Shown here one piece after another: positions 9,693 to 18,922 of a DNA stretch of 63,564 nucleotides (position 1 is its first letter; every line of letters starts with the position of its first letter). The notes under the pieces are model-generated. The model was not told where the DNA came from and did not search any database. It was given only the letters and a program-made list of their open reading frames with translations. A program made the position numbers and the translations under genes. Source of the DNA: Jaenimonas drosophilae. Taxonomy: Eukaryota; Euglenozoa; Kinetoplastea; Trypanosomatida; Trypanosomatidae. The DNA lies in assembly GCA_030849065.1 (NCBI GenBank), contig JASAON010001575.1:1-63564 (forward strand). The letters are read 5' to 3'.

Positions 9693-10832
9693 ATGCGCGT
9701 GATCTGCTATCGCAATCGCCATGCGCATCCTGGCCAATCGCACTGCTGTGGCTACGTCACACCCATCATCGTTGCTGGTCTCACCATTGCCCTTGGCGCA
9801 AGCTGTGTAGCCTTCTACGTACTCCTCATAACACGCAACCCGACGGTGGCGTACACCGTGGCACTTAGCGTTGTATTTTCCATCATCTCCATCTTCATTG
9901 TTCCCATGGTTTTGTGGTCCTACTACGTCGTCGTCTTCACCTCTCCTGGATTTGTGCCTCGGCAGACGTGGTCGAGTGCGCCGACGTACTGCCCATCTCA
10001 CGATACGGCAGATGTAGAAGCAGCCGCCACCGCGCTGGAGCAACTGCAACTACAGCATGAACGCCGTCGGAACCGTGACCATGACGATGAAGAAGATAGT
10101 GGGCAAGCACAAATTCTCTCAAATCGAAATGCCCAAGGTAGTGGGGAGGAAGAGGAAGTTGGCCTGAATGAAGGCTACGTCACACAGCTCACTGGGAATG
10201 GAGAGCTGCGCTTCTGCCACGTCTGCAAGGTGTACAAGCCTGATGACGCACATCACTGCAGCCAATGTCAGCGCTGCGTTCTCAAGTTCGATCACCACTG
10301 CCCCTACATCAACAACTGTGTTGGTCGCAACAACTACAAGGTCTTTCTCATTTTCATTCTGTATGCTGGGGTGGGCTGCACCATTGCCGCGGTGCTGATG
10401 GCCATCGCCATCTTTACGCTCGATCGTTCCAGATCAGCCACCGGAAACCTTCCGTGGCTCGCGCCAACTATCATCCTTGCTTGTATTGGTTTGACGCTGG
10501 ATGCCTTTTACCTAGATCATAGGCGTCTTCTTGCGCGAGGCGATAGCTCACTCACAGCGATGCAGAAGGAGCAGAAGTCGTGCATGAATGGGGAAGGTGA
10601 TGTGGTGTGTTGTGCCGAGGCAGAGGATCCTGACGTGGTGGCACAACGGCAGCGTAAGGAAGTGGAGCTAGCTCGCCGTCATCGACGGGTTCTCCTCGGG
10701 CCGCCAGAGGAGCGCAACCGCACGTGCTGCCGTGCACTGCTTCCCATCCCTGCACGTCAAGGAGATGAGGTTGATGAAACCCTTCATCCGGCTCACGCAG
10801 TACGTCTTCCCAACGACGGCAACGGTGTATAG
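9693..10832 (+). CDS. DHHC palmitoyltransferase (second of a tandem pair)
   Basis: 379 residues. Same predicted reaction as its upstream neighbour. The Cys-rich domain begins at RFCHVCKVYKPDDAHHC and leads to FDHHCPYINNCVGRNNYK, catalytic Cys203. There are two TM segments near residues 28-55 and 60-85 and two after the DHHC domain. Between TM2 and the DHHC domain is a charged loop with an Asp/Glu cluster. It has a longer hydrophilic Cys-containing C-terminus than the upstream paralogue. The pair is probably an old duplication: the domain core is alike and the flanks are not. Confidence 0.92.
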   Translation: MRVICYRNRHAHPGQSHCCGYVTPIIVAGLTIALGASCVAFYVLLITRNPTVAYTVALSVVFSIISIFIVPMVLWSYYVVVFTSPGFVPRQTWSSAPTYCPSHDTADVEAAATALEQLQLQHERRRNRDHDDEEDSGQAQILSNRNAQGSGEEEEVGLNEGYVTQLTGNGELRFCHVCKVYKPDDAHHCSQCQRCVLKFDHHCPYINNCVGRNNYKVFLIFILYAGVGCTIAAVLMAIAIFTLDRSRSATGNLPWLAPTIILACIGLTLDAFYLDHRRLLARGDSSLTAMQKEQKSCMNGEGDVVCCAEAEDPDVVAQRQRKEVELARRHRRVLLGPPEERNRTCCRALLPIPARQGDEVDETLHPAHAVRLPNDGNGV

Positions 10833-11420
10833 TTGGCGGAGATTCTGAAACCAGATAATCGTGTCACGCATCATGTAGATTGTTGAGAGCCACATCCCTG
10901 TGATGTGATGACCGTGGCACACACTACTCCCTTTCATTTTGTCTGGACAAGAAAACAACACCTGTGGTTTGCGTGGTGTGAAGGGATTTGATGATGTGTG
11001 TGTATGCGGTAACATAGCCGCCTGCTTAATGAGTGGTCCTGCAGCATGTTCGCCGACGTGATGAAGAGATGATCAAAGCACAGCATTAACCCAAAAAAAA
11101 AAATCTTCTCTTCGTTCTTCTTTCATGTATTAGTTTTAGTGTAGTTAGTCCAGGTGCCTGAGCCGCACGCAGACAAACACGTGTTCAGCTCGCATTCGTT
11201 GATTTTCTTCATCATTCGTTGCCGTCGTTGTGCCACCTCGCCGCGGGCCGTATTCTTCCCCCGTCTCAACAACATCACCACCCTTGAGCTTGTTGCGTTA
11301 CCTTCTTGGGTGTCATCCGCCAAGACAACACTTTTAGACGCAGTGCGTGTGTGACCGACGCATCTGCTTGTTTGGATTGCCGTCTTTACAAGAGACGTGT
11401 TGAGGTGCCTCTCTCTGTGA
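10833..11420. other. Intergenic upstream of the paladin-like gene
   Basis: An A9-12 run lies at about 11092-11103, followed by a T/C-rich tract near 11105-11125. No protein-like ORF is present. Confidence 0.6.
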
Positions 11421-14400
11421 ATGTCGTTGCCACCGTTGCGGTCCTACCGTTCTGCCGAAGAAGACGGTCGTACGCTCGCGCCGCAGCCTGCGCACAATAA
11501 CACCACAATCCATAATAACAGCAACCGGAAGCCCACAGCAGAGACGGTTACAAGTATGAGCTCCCGAGGAACCAAGGGAAGCCGCCAAACGTCTGCAGGG
11601 GAGCCAAAGCGTACGCCGAATCCTCTTCACCCAGATCAGCACAGCAGCACCACCTCTTCAACACCTGTGGAAGATGGTGAGCTGGGTCGTCTCAAGGGCC
11701 TTCTACGTGATCAGTCGAAGCGACTGACGGAGCGGGTGGACCCCGAGGTGGATCCCAGCCTCTACGCCAGCGTCGTGGAGGGAGCGGCACGCATGAGCGA
11801 GACCAACAGCCCGCAACGCGTAGGCTTCGGTGAGGGTGACGAAGATGCAGAGCAGGTGGCCGTGGTGGACCTCCCACACACAACCTCCTCTCAGCCAACG
11901 TTGGGCGGAGCGAAGTACTATACCAATCCGGAGCTCAGTCGCAATCCCATGGCGGTGCTTGATGGCCAACGTTCTGTGGCGCAGGCTGTTTCACCAGGAC
12001 GTGGTACGGCGCGTACACTGGTTGACGCAGACCCAGAGGTGCGCCGCCTCGCGGACGAGGTTGCGAAGCGTGAAGGTCGTATGGAAGACCGCGCGGCGGA
12101 GCTTCGTCGCCAGTGGGATAACCCCGTGGCCTCCACCGGCCGCATTGAGCCTGCCAGCCCGGCCGTCTTCTCCGCTGAGACGGAGGATGAGATTCGTGAG
12201 AAGGCCGCTGCCGCCGAGGATTTCGCCGAAAACCACGTGAAGCGCCAAAAGCTGCAGCTCAAGCAGCAGAGGCTACTGCAGCAACAACAGGGGTCCTCCA
12301 TCCCCACCCAACGGCAGGGAAGCACGAGCTCGAGCAACGATTCGTCGGAACGTCCAGATACACGACAAGGAGATGCATCGCCCTACACCCCAGACCCTCG
12401 TGCAACTAACGAAACTGTTGCCACAGGCTCCCCTCTGGCCAGCAGCAGCATCTCTAAGCTCAGTTACGCGGCTCAGGCGGTCATGAATATGCTCGGCCAC
12501 CGCCACGACGTGGTGCTTCCGTCGCCCACCGAAACAAGTGTGGTGAGAACCGGTGATGTGCTCTCCAGCGACCACATCCTCAAGCTCGACTTGCAAGACG
12601 CCCTCCACGACCGTCATGGCCCGACAGGCATGATTGCCGGTGCCCCCTTTTTCCGCGTCGTGCCGAAGCTCAACATCGCAGGTGTGGCCCAGGCCAATCT
12701 CAGCTCCATCAAGGCCATCATCAACGAGCTCCGTCGTGCCCACATTGACGGCCCCGTCATTTGGGTGAATCTCCGTGAAGAACCACTTGTGTACCTCAAC
12801 AACGTGGCGCACATTGTGCGTGAGCGCAATGACCCACTCAAGCCCGTCATCATCCCCAACGTGACGGGCAGGGTGATTGAGAGCATCGAGTCGAAGCTCA
12901 AGCAGGAGGTGCTGCAGGAAGCTATGGAGAATGGTGGCAACATCAGCGTGCACGTGGAAGGTACGGATGGCATCATGGAGGACCAGTGGGTGTCTGCCGA
13001 TACGCAGAGCGTCCAGACCCTGGCCGAGGCCTTCCACACCATTGCTCGTGGCCTTGGCACCACTCTAGAGGTGCAGTACTACCGTCGGCCCATCACACAG
13101 AATATTGGCCCTCAGCCTGGTGACTTCGACTTCGTTCTAGAGGCATGTTTGGAGGAGCCCAAGGCCGTCATCGTCTTCAACTGCCAAACCGGTCGAGGTC
13201 GTACCAGTAGCATGATGCAAATCGCCAACATTGTGCGATTCTACCAACTCTGTGTGAAGGATGTATCGGCCGATGTGCGTCTGCTCCGTGGCTCGAGCAC
13301 AGGGCCCACCTTCCGCACCATTCAGAAGCTTGTGTCGCTGTTTCCCGACGGCAAACTCCACGAGCGACGCCTCGTGGTGCTCATGGATATGGCAGACAAG
13401 GTCTACTCCATCTCCCAGCACATCAACAACGCCTTCGAAAACATGGATGGCAGTCCAGAAGTGGCCATGATGCATCTACAGATGTACGCCTACTTCCTCG
13501 TCTTCAGTTACTACTGCGAGCAGCGGCTGTGGAACTTTGCCACGAAGCGCTCCTTCACGGACTGGCTCAGTGATAACCCACACATGAAGCTTCTCATCAC
13601 GGGTGTACGTGATAAGCTCGAGGACCAACTGCGGTCCGAGCACATCGTGGCCCCTGCCGCCCAATTCGGCGCCGACGTGGAGGAGGCTCGGCTGATCAAG
13701 CAGCGCCACGGCAATGTGCTGAGCTCCGGACGCATTCTCTGCAGTGTTTCCATGGACCGCAGCAGTACATACCGCCCACTTCGTCAGTTGGCCCCTGACG
13801 TGCCCATCTTCAGCAGTGGCCGTCTACGACCTGAGGATCGCCGCAGCCTCATTGAGAATGTGCGCCACTCCTTCCCAGGACGCAAGATCCACTGGCTCAG
13901 CCTGCGTGCAGAGCCAATGGTACTCATCAATGGACGGAGCTACACCCTCTCCGACTTTAACCTGCCATCCTCCGTCGCCGACAACGGTATCACGATGCAC
14001 GTGTCGATGCAAGCCATGGAGCAGATTGAAGATCGTCTGCGTAGGGATGTCATTTTAGAAGCCCAAGAAAATGGTGGCATCATCATTCTTCATCACATGG
14101 ATGAGCACGGCAAGCGCACTACCTTGCACGAGAAGCTCACCTCCGTCCAGGCCACGAAGTCTCAGATGGAGTCCTTCGCTGAGGAGTTTGATGTGCATTA
14201 CGACCGTGTGCCAATTCCATTCTCGGGCCAGCTCTACGCCACCGATCTTGATCCACTCCTGCGATACCTCAGCAGTAGCGACTACGGTCCAGATCATGTG
14301 GTCATCATCAACGATGCGGAAGGAACCACACGTTCTTCGGTTGTGCTCAATATCATCACCCTCTTCCGTGCAGCTCAGCGTCGTAGCCTTCGCACCATCC

Positions 14401-16160
14401 AAAGTACCAACGACATCATCAATCTTTTGCGCCTGGACAAGACGGGTGTGGTGCTGCCCAACGCGCAGATCTCGAGCATGTTGCCCGTCGACGCCAACGA
14501 GGTTCCCGCCCACAACGTGGAGATCCTCCTTGCCTCCACCATTTGCCAGATGCTGACCTCCGGTAGCATTCTTCGCACCGTGGACTGCGCCATCTCTCTC
14601 GGCGGACGAGGACGGCGCTGGAACATTCTGCATCATCTTGACTACCTCAAGAAGCTCATTAGTGAACCTGGTGCTGACAAGACGGTTTGCATCAGCAACG
14701 CCATCAACGGCCTGCGGTGCTACCTCCTCGTGCTCCTCACGACGCTCTATCTGGATGGGCAAGACAGCCTGGAGAGCGGCCACTCCTTCAGTGCGTGGGT
14801 GGCGGAGCGGACGGAGGTCTCACACATCATCAACAACCTAGAGGCGAGAGGAGAGGCCGCACTCAAGTACGTTGCCCCAGACAACCTCATGAAGGCCGAC
14901 CTCTCCCGCCGCTGTGGTGATGTGCTCACCGCCAACTTCTGCGTCAAGGCAGATCACTTCCCTGGCTGCCAAAAGAAGGGTCTTCGACCGGAGCTCTGCG
15001 GAGCGCCAAACTTCCGCAAGGTGCAGTTCGTCAACGTCTACGGCGTAGCCATCCCCACTCGCACGGGTATTCACAACGTCTTATCTCTCTTGGGTGCTAC
15101 AAACGAACCGATGCGGACGTACCCCGGTCAGAAGAACGACCGCCAGCTCTACCTCGGCTTTGCCGCACCGCGCCTCTTCGATCCCAACTTCAAGCCCGAG
15201 GAGCTACAGCGGCCCTTACGTGGTTCCGTCGTGTGGGTGAACCTGCGTGAGGAGCCCCTCATTTACGTGGGTGACCGTCCATGTGTGTTCCGTGACTTGG
15301 CGCAGCCCTACGTTAACGTGGAGCTCACCGGCATCGAGACGGAGAAGATTGAGCATGTGGAGATGCAGCTGAAGCGGGATATCCTCAACGAGGCCAGCGC
15401 ATACGATGGCCAGTTCCTCGTGCATGACGAGGGCAACCCAGGCGAGCTCGTTGGTCGATGGGAAGTTGCCAATGAAGAAAGCGTCAACACCATCCGCGAC
15501 ATTTATGACGACTTGGAGGACCTCGGCTTCCGCTGCCACATGATCCGCCTCCCTGTGACGGATGAGCAGAGCCCGGCCATCAGCGACTTTGATCTTCTTG
15601 TGGTGGCGCTGCTCCCACGTATTGCCAAGCATCTCGACAGACGTGAGACGCTCTCCTTCGTCTTCAACTGCCAAATGGGTCGTGGCCGCACCACGACTGG
15701 CATGGTGGTGTGCTGCCTGCTCATTGGCCTCGTCACACCCGAGTACTACGACGAGCTCAACAACCTCTACAATCCACTTCACAAGGAGGGAGACTCGGAG
15801 CTCTGCAGAGGCAACTACGCCGTCATTGTGCAGCTCATGCGAGTGCTTAGCCAAGGACGCAAGGGAAAGGGTCATGTAGATTTAGTACTGGAGGCATGCT
15901 CCAAGATGCAGAACCTCCGCACAGCTATTGAGGGCTACGCACTTGCCGCGGCCTCGCCAGACTCCACCGAGGAGGGTCGCGCGCGTGCCCATCACGCTGG
16001 TGTGCATTATCTCGTCCGGTACTTCAACATCATTGTTTTTGCCGTCTACCTGGAAGAGGAGTATGATCGCATGGCGAAGCGCATGAAGCGGACCTTCGTA
16101 CAGTGGATGTCTGCCCACCCAGAACTTACTAGCCTCACGCAAGCATGCGCACTCCGGTAG
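11421..16160 (+). CDS. Paladin-like protein with three phosphatase repeats, middle one inactive
   Basis: 1579 residues. The family (vertebrate PALD1 and relatives) has Cys-dependent PTP/phytase-like phosphatase folds; PALD1 has been linked to phosphoinositides. About 370 disordered residues come first. Three repeats begin near residues 377, 763 and 1164, each opening with a GDVL/GNVLSSG-type segment. Repeats 1 and 3 contain WVNLREEPL and a P-loop FNCQxGRGRT, with catalytic Cys588 and Cys1417. In repeat 2 the matching P-loop is INDAEGTTRSS, with Asp965 in place of Cys, and NLREEP has become SLRAEP, so it is probably a pseudophosphatase. Helical linkers separate the repeats. The start is uncertain; a second in-frame ATG lies at 11556. 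Confidence 0.85.
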   Translation: MSLPPLRSYRSAEEDGRTLAPQPAHNNTTIHNNSNRKPTAETVTSMSSRGTKGSRQTSAGEPKRTPNPLHPDQHSSTTSSTPVEDGELGRLKGLLRDQSKRLTERVDPEVDPSLYASVVEGAARMSETNSPQRVGFGEGDEDAEQVAVVDLPHTTSSQPTLGGAKYYTNPELSRNPMAVLDGQRSVAQAVSPGRGTARTLVDADPEVRRLADEVAKREGRMEDRAAELRRQWDNPVASTGRIEPASPAVFSAETEDEIREKAAAAEDFAENHVKRQKLQLKQQRLLQQQQGSSIPTQRQGSTSSSNDSSERPDTRQGDASPYTPDPRATNETVATGSPLASSSISKLSYAAQAVMNMLGHRHDVVLPSPTETSVVRTGDVLSSDHILKLDLQDALHDRHGPTGMIAGAPFFRVVPKLNIAGVAQANLSSIKAIINELRRAHIDGPVIWVNLREEPLVYLNNVAHIVRERNDPLKPVIIPNVTGRVIESIESKLKQEVLQEAMENGGNISVHVEGTDGIMEDQWVSADTQSVQTLAEAFHTIARGLGTTLEVQYYRRPITQNIGPQPGDFDFVLEACLEEPKAVIVFNCQTGRGRTSSMMQIANIVRFYQLCVKDVSADVRLLRGSSTGPTFRTIQKLVSLFPDGKLHERRLVVLMDMADKVYSISQHINNAFENMDGSPEVAMMHLQMYAYFLVFSYYCEQRLWNFATKRSFTDWLSDNPHMKLLITGVRDKLEDQLRSEHIVAPAAQFGADVEEARLIKQRHGNVLSSGRILCSVSMDRSSTYRPLRQLAPDVPIFSSGRLRPEDRRSLIENVRHSFPGRKIHWLSLRAEPMVLINGRSYTLSDFNLPSSVADNGITMHVSMQAMEQIEDRLRRDVILEAQENGGIIILHHMDEHGKRTTLHEKLTSVQATKSQMESFAEEFDVHYDRVPIPFSGQLYATDLDPLLRYLSSSDYGPDHVVIINDAEGTTRSSVVLNIITLFRAAQRRSLRTIQSTNDIINLLRLDKTGVVLPNAQISSMLPVDANEVPAHNVEILLASTICQMLTSGSILRTVDCAISLGGRGRRWNILHHLDYLKKLISEPGADKTVCISNAINGLRCYLLVLLTTLYLDGQDSLESGHSFSAWVAERTEVSHIINNLEARGEAALKYVAPDNLMKADLSRRCGDVLTANFCVKADHFPGCQKKGLRPELCGAPNFRKVQFVNVYGVAIPTRTGIHNVLSLLGATNEPMRTYPGQKNDRQLYLGFAAPRLFDPNFKPEELQRPLRGSVVWVNLREEPLIYVGDRPCVFRDLAQPYVNVELTGIETEKIEHVEMQLKRDILNEASAYDGQFLVHDEGNPGELVGRWEVANEESVNTIRDIYDDLEDLGFRCHMIRLPVTDEQSPAISDFDLLVVALLPRIAKHLDRRETLSFVFNCQMGRGRTTTGMVVCCLLIGLVTPEYYDELNNLYNPLHKEGDSELCRGNYAVIVQLMRVLSQGRKGKGHVDLVLEACSKMQNLRTAIEGYALAAASPDSTEEGRARAHHAGVHYLVRYFNIIVFAVYLEEEYDRMAKRMKRTFVQWMSAHPELTSLTQACALR

Positions 16161-17489
16161 GTTGTGAGCTCCTTCCTCCTCACACTTCCAGCTCTCATGG
16201 ATTGAACTGATGATGATCTCTTTTTTCTGTCGAGCTCATGCTGATGTTGATGGAGTTGGTCGCGAATGGGATATACGCCTCCTTTGGTGTTAAGATGCGC
16301 TTGTTCCACGAGCTCACAATGTGTCTGTGTTGTATCTTGCGTGTTGGCTTTTTGGTGTTGAGAGGCGTCAACTTCGGTGTATGTATGTGTGTTGGGGGGG
16401 TCATATCGACGCAGCACTGCCGCTTATGTAATCATAGCTCCTCAGTTTCCATCACTCCACCCCCCCCCCCACACACACACACGCACCTCGGTCATTTTAA
16501 GCGCAGCCAACGCCATCACGGAGCCTCCCCCCTCTTCTCTCTCTCCCTTCCCTTTCATCGGTCCTGCACCTCCACACGCGGCCAGCCTGCCACACCTCCT
16601 ACCAACCATGTATCTAGAGTGTGCTCTTCCATGTTAGGCAAACGTATTCAAACTTGTTTTTCTTCTCTCCTGAAAGCACCAACGTGAGAGAGTCTATACG
16701 CAGCGTGTGTATGATGGCGGATCTCCTTCATCACCGCCAACGCCGCCGTCAACACGCGAGTGTGCGGTACGGAGGTTATCTCCGTCATGTACGTGTATTC
16801 CATCATACCGCTGTCTATCACTTCTTTTGGATTTTTGTGTTTTGTGTGTGTGCCGTTGTTGCTGTGGTGTGAGTGGAGGAAGAGGGGGGTTTGCGGTACC
16901 GCATTATAACACAACAACACGACCTCCATCATCCTCCACGGCGAAGAGTTGAGGCGTACTCTGGCGTGGCCCCCCTCCTCCTTTTCTTTTGGGTACGTTT
17001 TGCCATCACAGCTGTGCAATCTTCAAAGCTGCTCCGAGACTGACAACCAACGTTGGGGGGGAAGTGGGGAAGTGCAAATCTTCTCTTCTCGCCTTCATCA
17101 TTGACTGCCGAGCACGTCAACAATACAATGTATTTGTGTCGAGACTAAGAGTATGTGTGTTGGATTGCACTATGTGTGTTTTGTGGTTGAGCTCCCCATC
17201 TCTTTTCCTCGTGTTAGAACCGTACGTGGAAACAATCAAAACTGTGGCAGCATGACACCTCAGCGGTGATATTCCGGTGCTTACGCATTCTGTTTGCTGC
17301 AGGTGTACCGCGTGCCTACTACTACTCATCATCTGCTCTATTTCTTCCTTCATCTTCCTGCGGTGGCACAGCATTCATCGCATTTGGCGAACAATAGGTA
17401 GTGTGGTGATCTACGACACTTAGGTTGTGACTTGCAGACGTCTGCACACAACAACAACAACCACAGCAACAACAACAACAGCAACAAAC
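16161..17489. other. 1.3 kb stretch without a supported gene
   Basis: The longest gap in the window. It holds a C-run/CA-run near 16456-16485 and several T- and TG-rich tracts. Open frames reach about 149 codons but have UTR-like composition (Cys/His/Ser/Val from TG and CA repeats) and no recognisable motif. I found no tRNA-like A/B box by eye. An unrecognised ncRNA or a fast-evolving small gene is possible. Confidence 0.5.
17436..17489 (+). promoter_or_regulatory. Acceptor AG and CAA-rich leader of the adenylate kinase gene
   Basis: An AG at 17436-17437 precedes a leader made largely of CAA/ACA repeats, without G-rich or self-complementary sequence, up to the ATG at 17490. Such leaders should be unstructured. 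Acceptor choice is a prediction. Confidence 0.4.
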
Positions 17490-18362
17490 ATGGCCTCGTC
17501 TGCCTACTTCAAGAAGCTCAACTCACAGTCTGTCTTGGCCGTTAACCAAGTTCAGGGCTTGCTGGAACAGCTCTCATGTGAGCTCTCCCTTTCACGCCCA
17601 ATGGATCCGTTGGGGTCAATGATCACACGTCTGCGTGAGATGGCCGCGGCCGAAGCGGCGGCTGAGGCACTCTACGAGGAGGGCGGCTCCGTAGATGATC
17701 TCGCCGCCTCCACTACGGCCGTTGCCACCTTCAACGTCACTACCCCACGCAAGATCATCTCTCTCCTGGGCGGCCCGCTCTGTGGCAAGACGGCACAGAG
17801 CTCCATGGCATGCGCCGTGAGCGGCGGCCTCATCTTCTCTGCCGGCGAGCTGCTCGAGGAGGCGGTGAATGGCGGACGACGAAAGCGCGGGGATAACGTA
17901 CACATTCCAGAAGATCTGCAACAGGCAGTGCTCGTGGCGATGCGCTCTGGCGAAGCCGCGACGACGGAGATCATGACTCGTCTCTTCGTCAATCGTGTGA
18001 TGCAGGTGGAGGCGGAGGAGCAGAGCCAACGTGAGGCTGACCCCCATGCCCTGGTGCCCCGCAAGACCTTTTTCCTCGATGGCTATCCCCGCACTGTAGA
18101 GCAGGCCCTGGCGTTAGAGGCGGCACTCGGTGAGGTGGCCGGTGTGATTCTCGTGTACTGCCCAAAATCTGTGCTGGTGCAGCGCATGACCAACGCCAAC
18201 TTCCAACCAGATGATCAACAAAGACGGTGGCGGCAGTACATTGAGGAGACGATCCCGCTAGAAGAGTTCTGGAAGGCCAAGAAGAAGCTCCACGTAGTGG
18301 ATGGCTCCCTAGATCGTCACCAGTGCAGTGAGCAGGTGAAGAAGTTGCTGCAGGAGCAGTAG
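17490..18362 (+). CDS. Adenylate kinase-family nucleotide kinase with N-terminal extension
   Basis: 290 residues. Expected to interconvert adenine nucleotides (ATP + AMP = 2 ADP). The P-loop is GGPLCGKT with Lys100, and the NMP-binding region contains FLDGYPRTVEQA, a family hallmark (DGFPRT). The late R-Y-x-E-E-T-x-P-x-E-x-F block is typical of the segment after the LID; the LID itself is short. About 90 residues precede the kinase domain, beginning with a helical stretch resembling the small docking helices of flagellar adenylate kinases, then an Ala/Glu-rich helix. The frame is open upstream through CAA repeats; I chose the ATG where normal codon use begins. Confidence 0.85.
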   Translation: MASSAYFKKLNSQSVLAVNQVQGLLEQLSCELSLSRPMDPLGSMITRLREMAAAEAAAEALYEEGGSVDDLAASTTAVATFNVTTPRKIISLLGGPLCGKTAQSSMACAVSGGLIFSAGELLEEAVNGGRRKRGDNVHIPEDLQQAVLVAMRSGEAATTEIMTRLFVNRVMQVEAEEQSQREADPHALVPRKTFFLDGYPRTVEQALALEAALGEVAGVILVYCPKSVLVQRMTNANFQPDDQQRRWRQYIEETIPLEEFWKAKKKLHVVDGSLDRHQCSEQVKKLLQEQ

Positions 18363-18922
18363 ATGATGCTTCTACTTGGATGAGAGGAGAGAGGATTGCG
18401 TGTATGTGTGTGTGTGAGAGGTTGGAGTGGTAGCGTTGTGTGCCTGCCCTAACCTTCCACGTCAAGACCCATACACCCATCATTCTTCTTCTCCCTCTGA
18501 CGACGGCACTCACATGCGTGGTGAATACCGCTGTATTTGTGCGAGCGATGTATGACATAACACATCTCCTCCTTCGCTGGAAGATGGGGATGAGGGTAGC
18601 ATAGATGCGCCCCCTCGACAACCCAAACAAAAAATGAGGCACATGAGCGTGTGTGTGTGTGTGTGCCTGTGGTGATATTGTTGCACTCTTCAGATGTGTT
18701 ATCCTGCATTTACGTTGTTCTTCTTCTCTTTTTTTTTGATTGTAGGGCATCGCACACGTTCTGAGGGCAGACTACGGCTACCAAAGCACCTCCCACTGCC
18801 GTTTTTAGGTGAACGGGGTGTTTCTGTCTGTCGTGAGTGTGTGTTGGTGTGTACGTGGCAAGACTTCTGCCACCGAAGATCATCACCCTTCATAGAAGAA
18901 TCTTCATAGACGTTTTACGCAG
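18363..18922. other. Intergenic between adenylate kinase and MKS1
   Basis: Contains a (TG)n run near 18645-18665 and a strong T-rich tract with AG at 18744-18745. No gene is supported. Confidence 0.6.
18714..18745 (+). promoter_or_regulatory. Candidate trans-splice acceptor for MKS1
   Basis: A strong C/T tract including nine or more T ends in TAG with AG at 18744-18745. No ATG occurs between this AG and 18923, which supports that start. Confidence 0.5.

Noticed and set aside
12273..13037. 254-codon open frame on the minus strand
   Set aside because: Lies wholly antisense to the paladin-like gene; its His/Val/Glu-rich composition is what GC-biased codons of the sense frame give on the opposite strand. 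Similar antisense frames occur under nearly every large gene.
16238..16687. 149-codon open frame in the longest gap
   Set aside because: Translates microsatellite and pyrimidine tracts into Cys/Thr/His/Ser noise; no upstream splice context or domain.
16161..17489. tRNA genes in the long gaps
   Set aside because: No convincing B-box (GGTTCGANNCC) or cloverleaf was found by eye in this or the 44255-45212 gap; a covariance search would decide.
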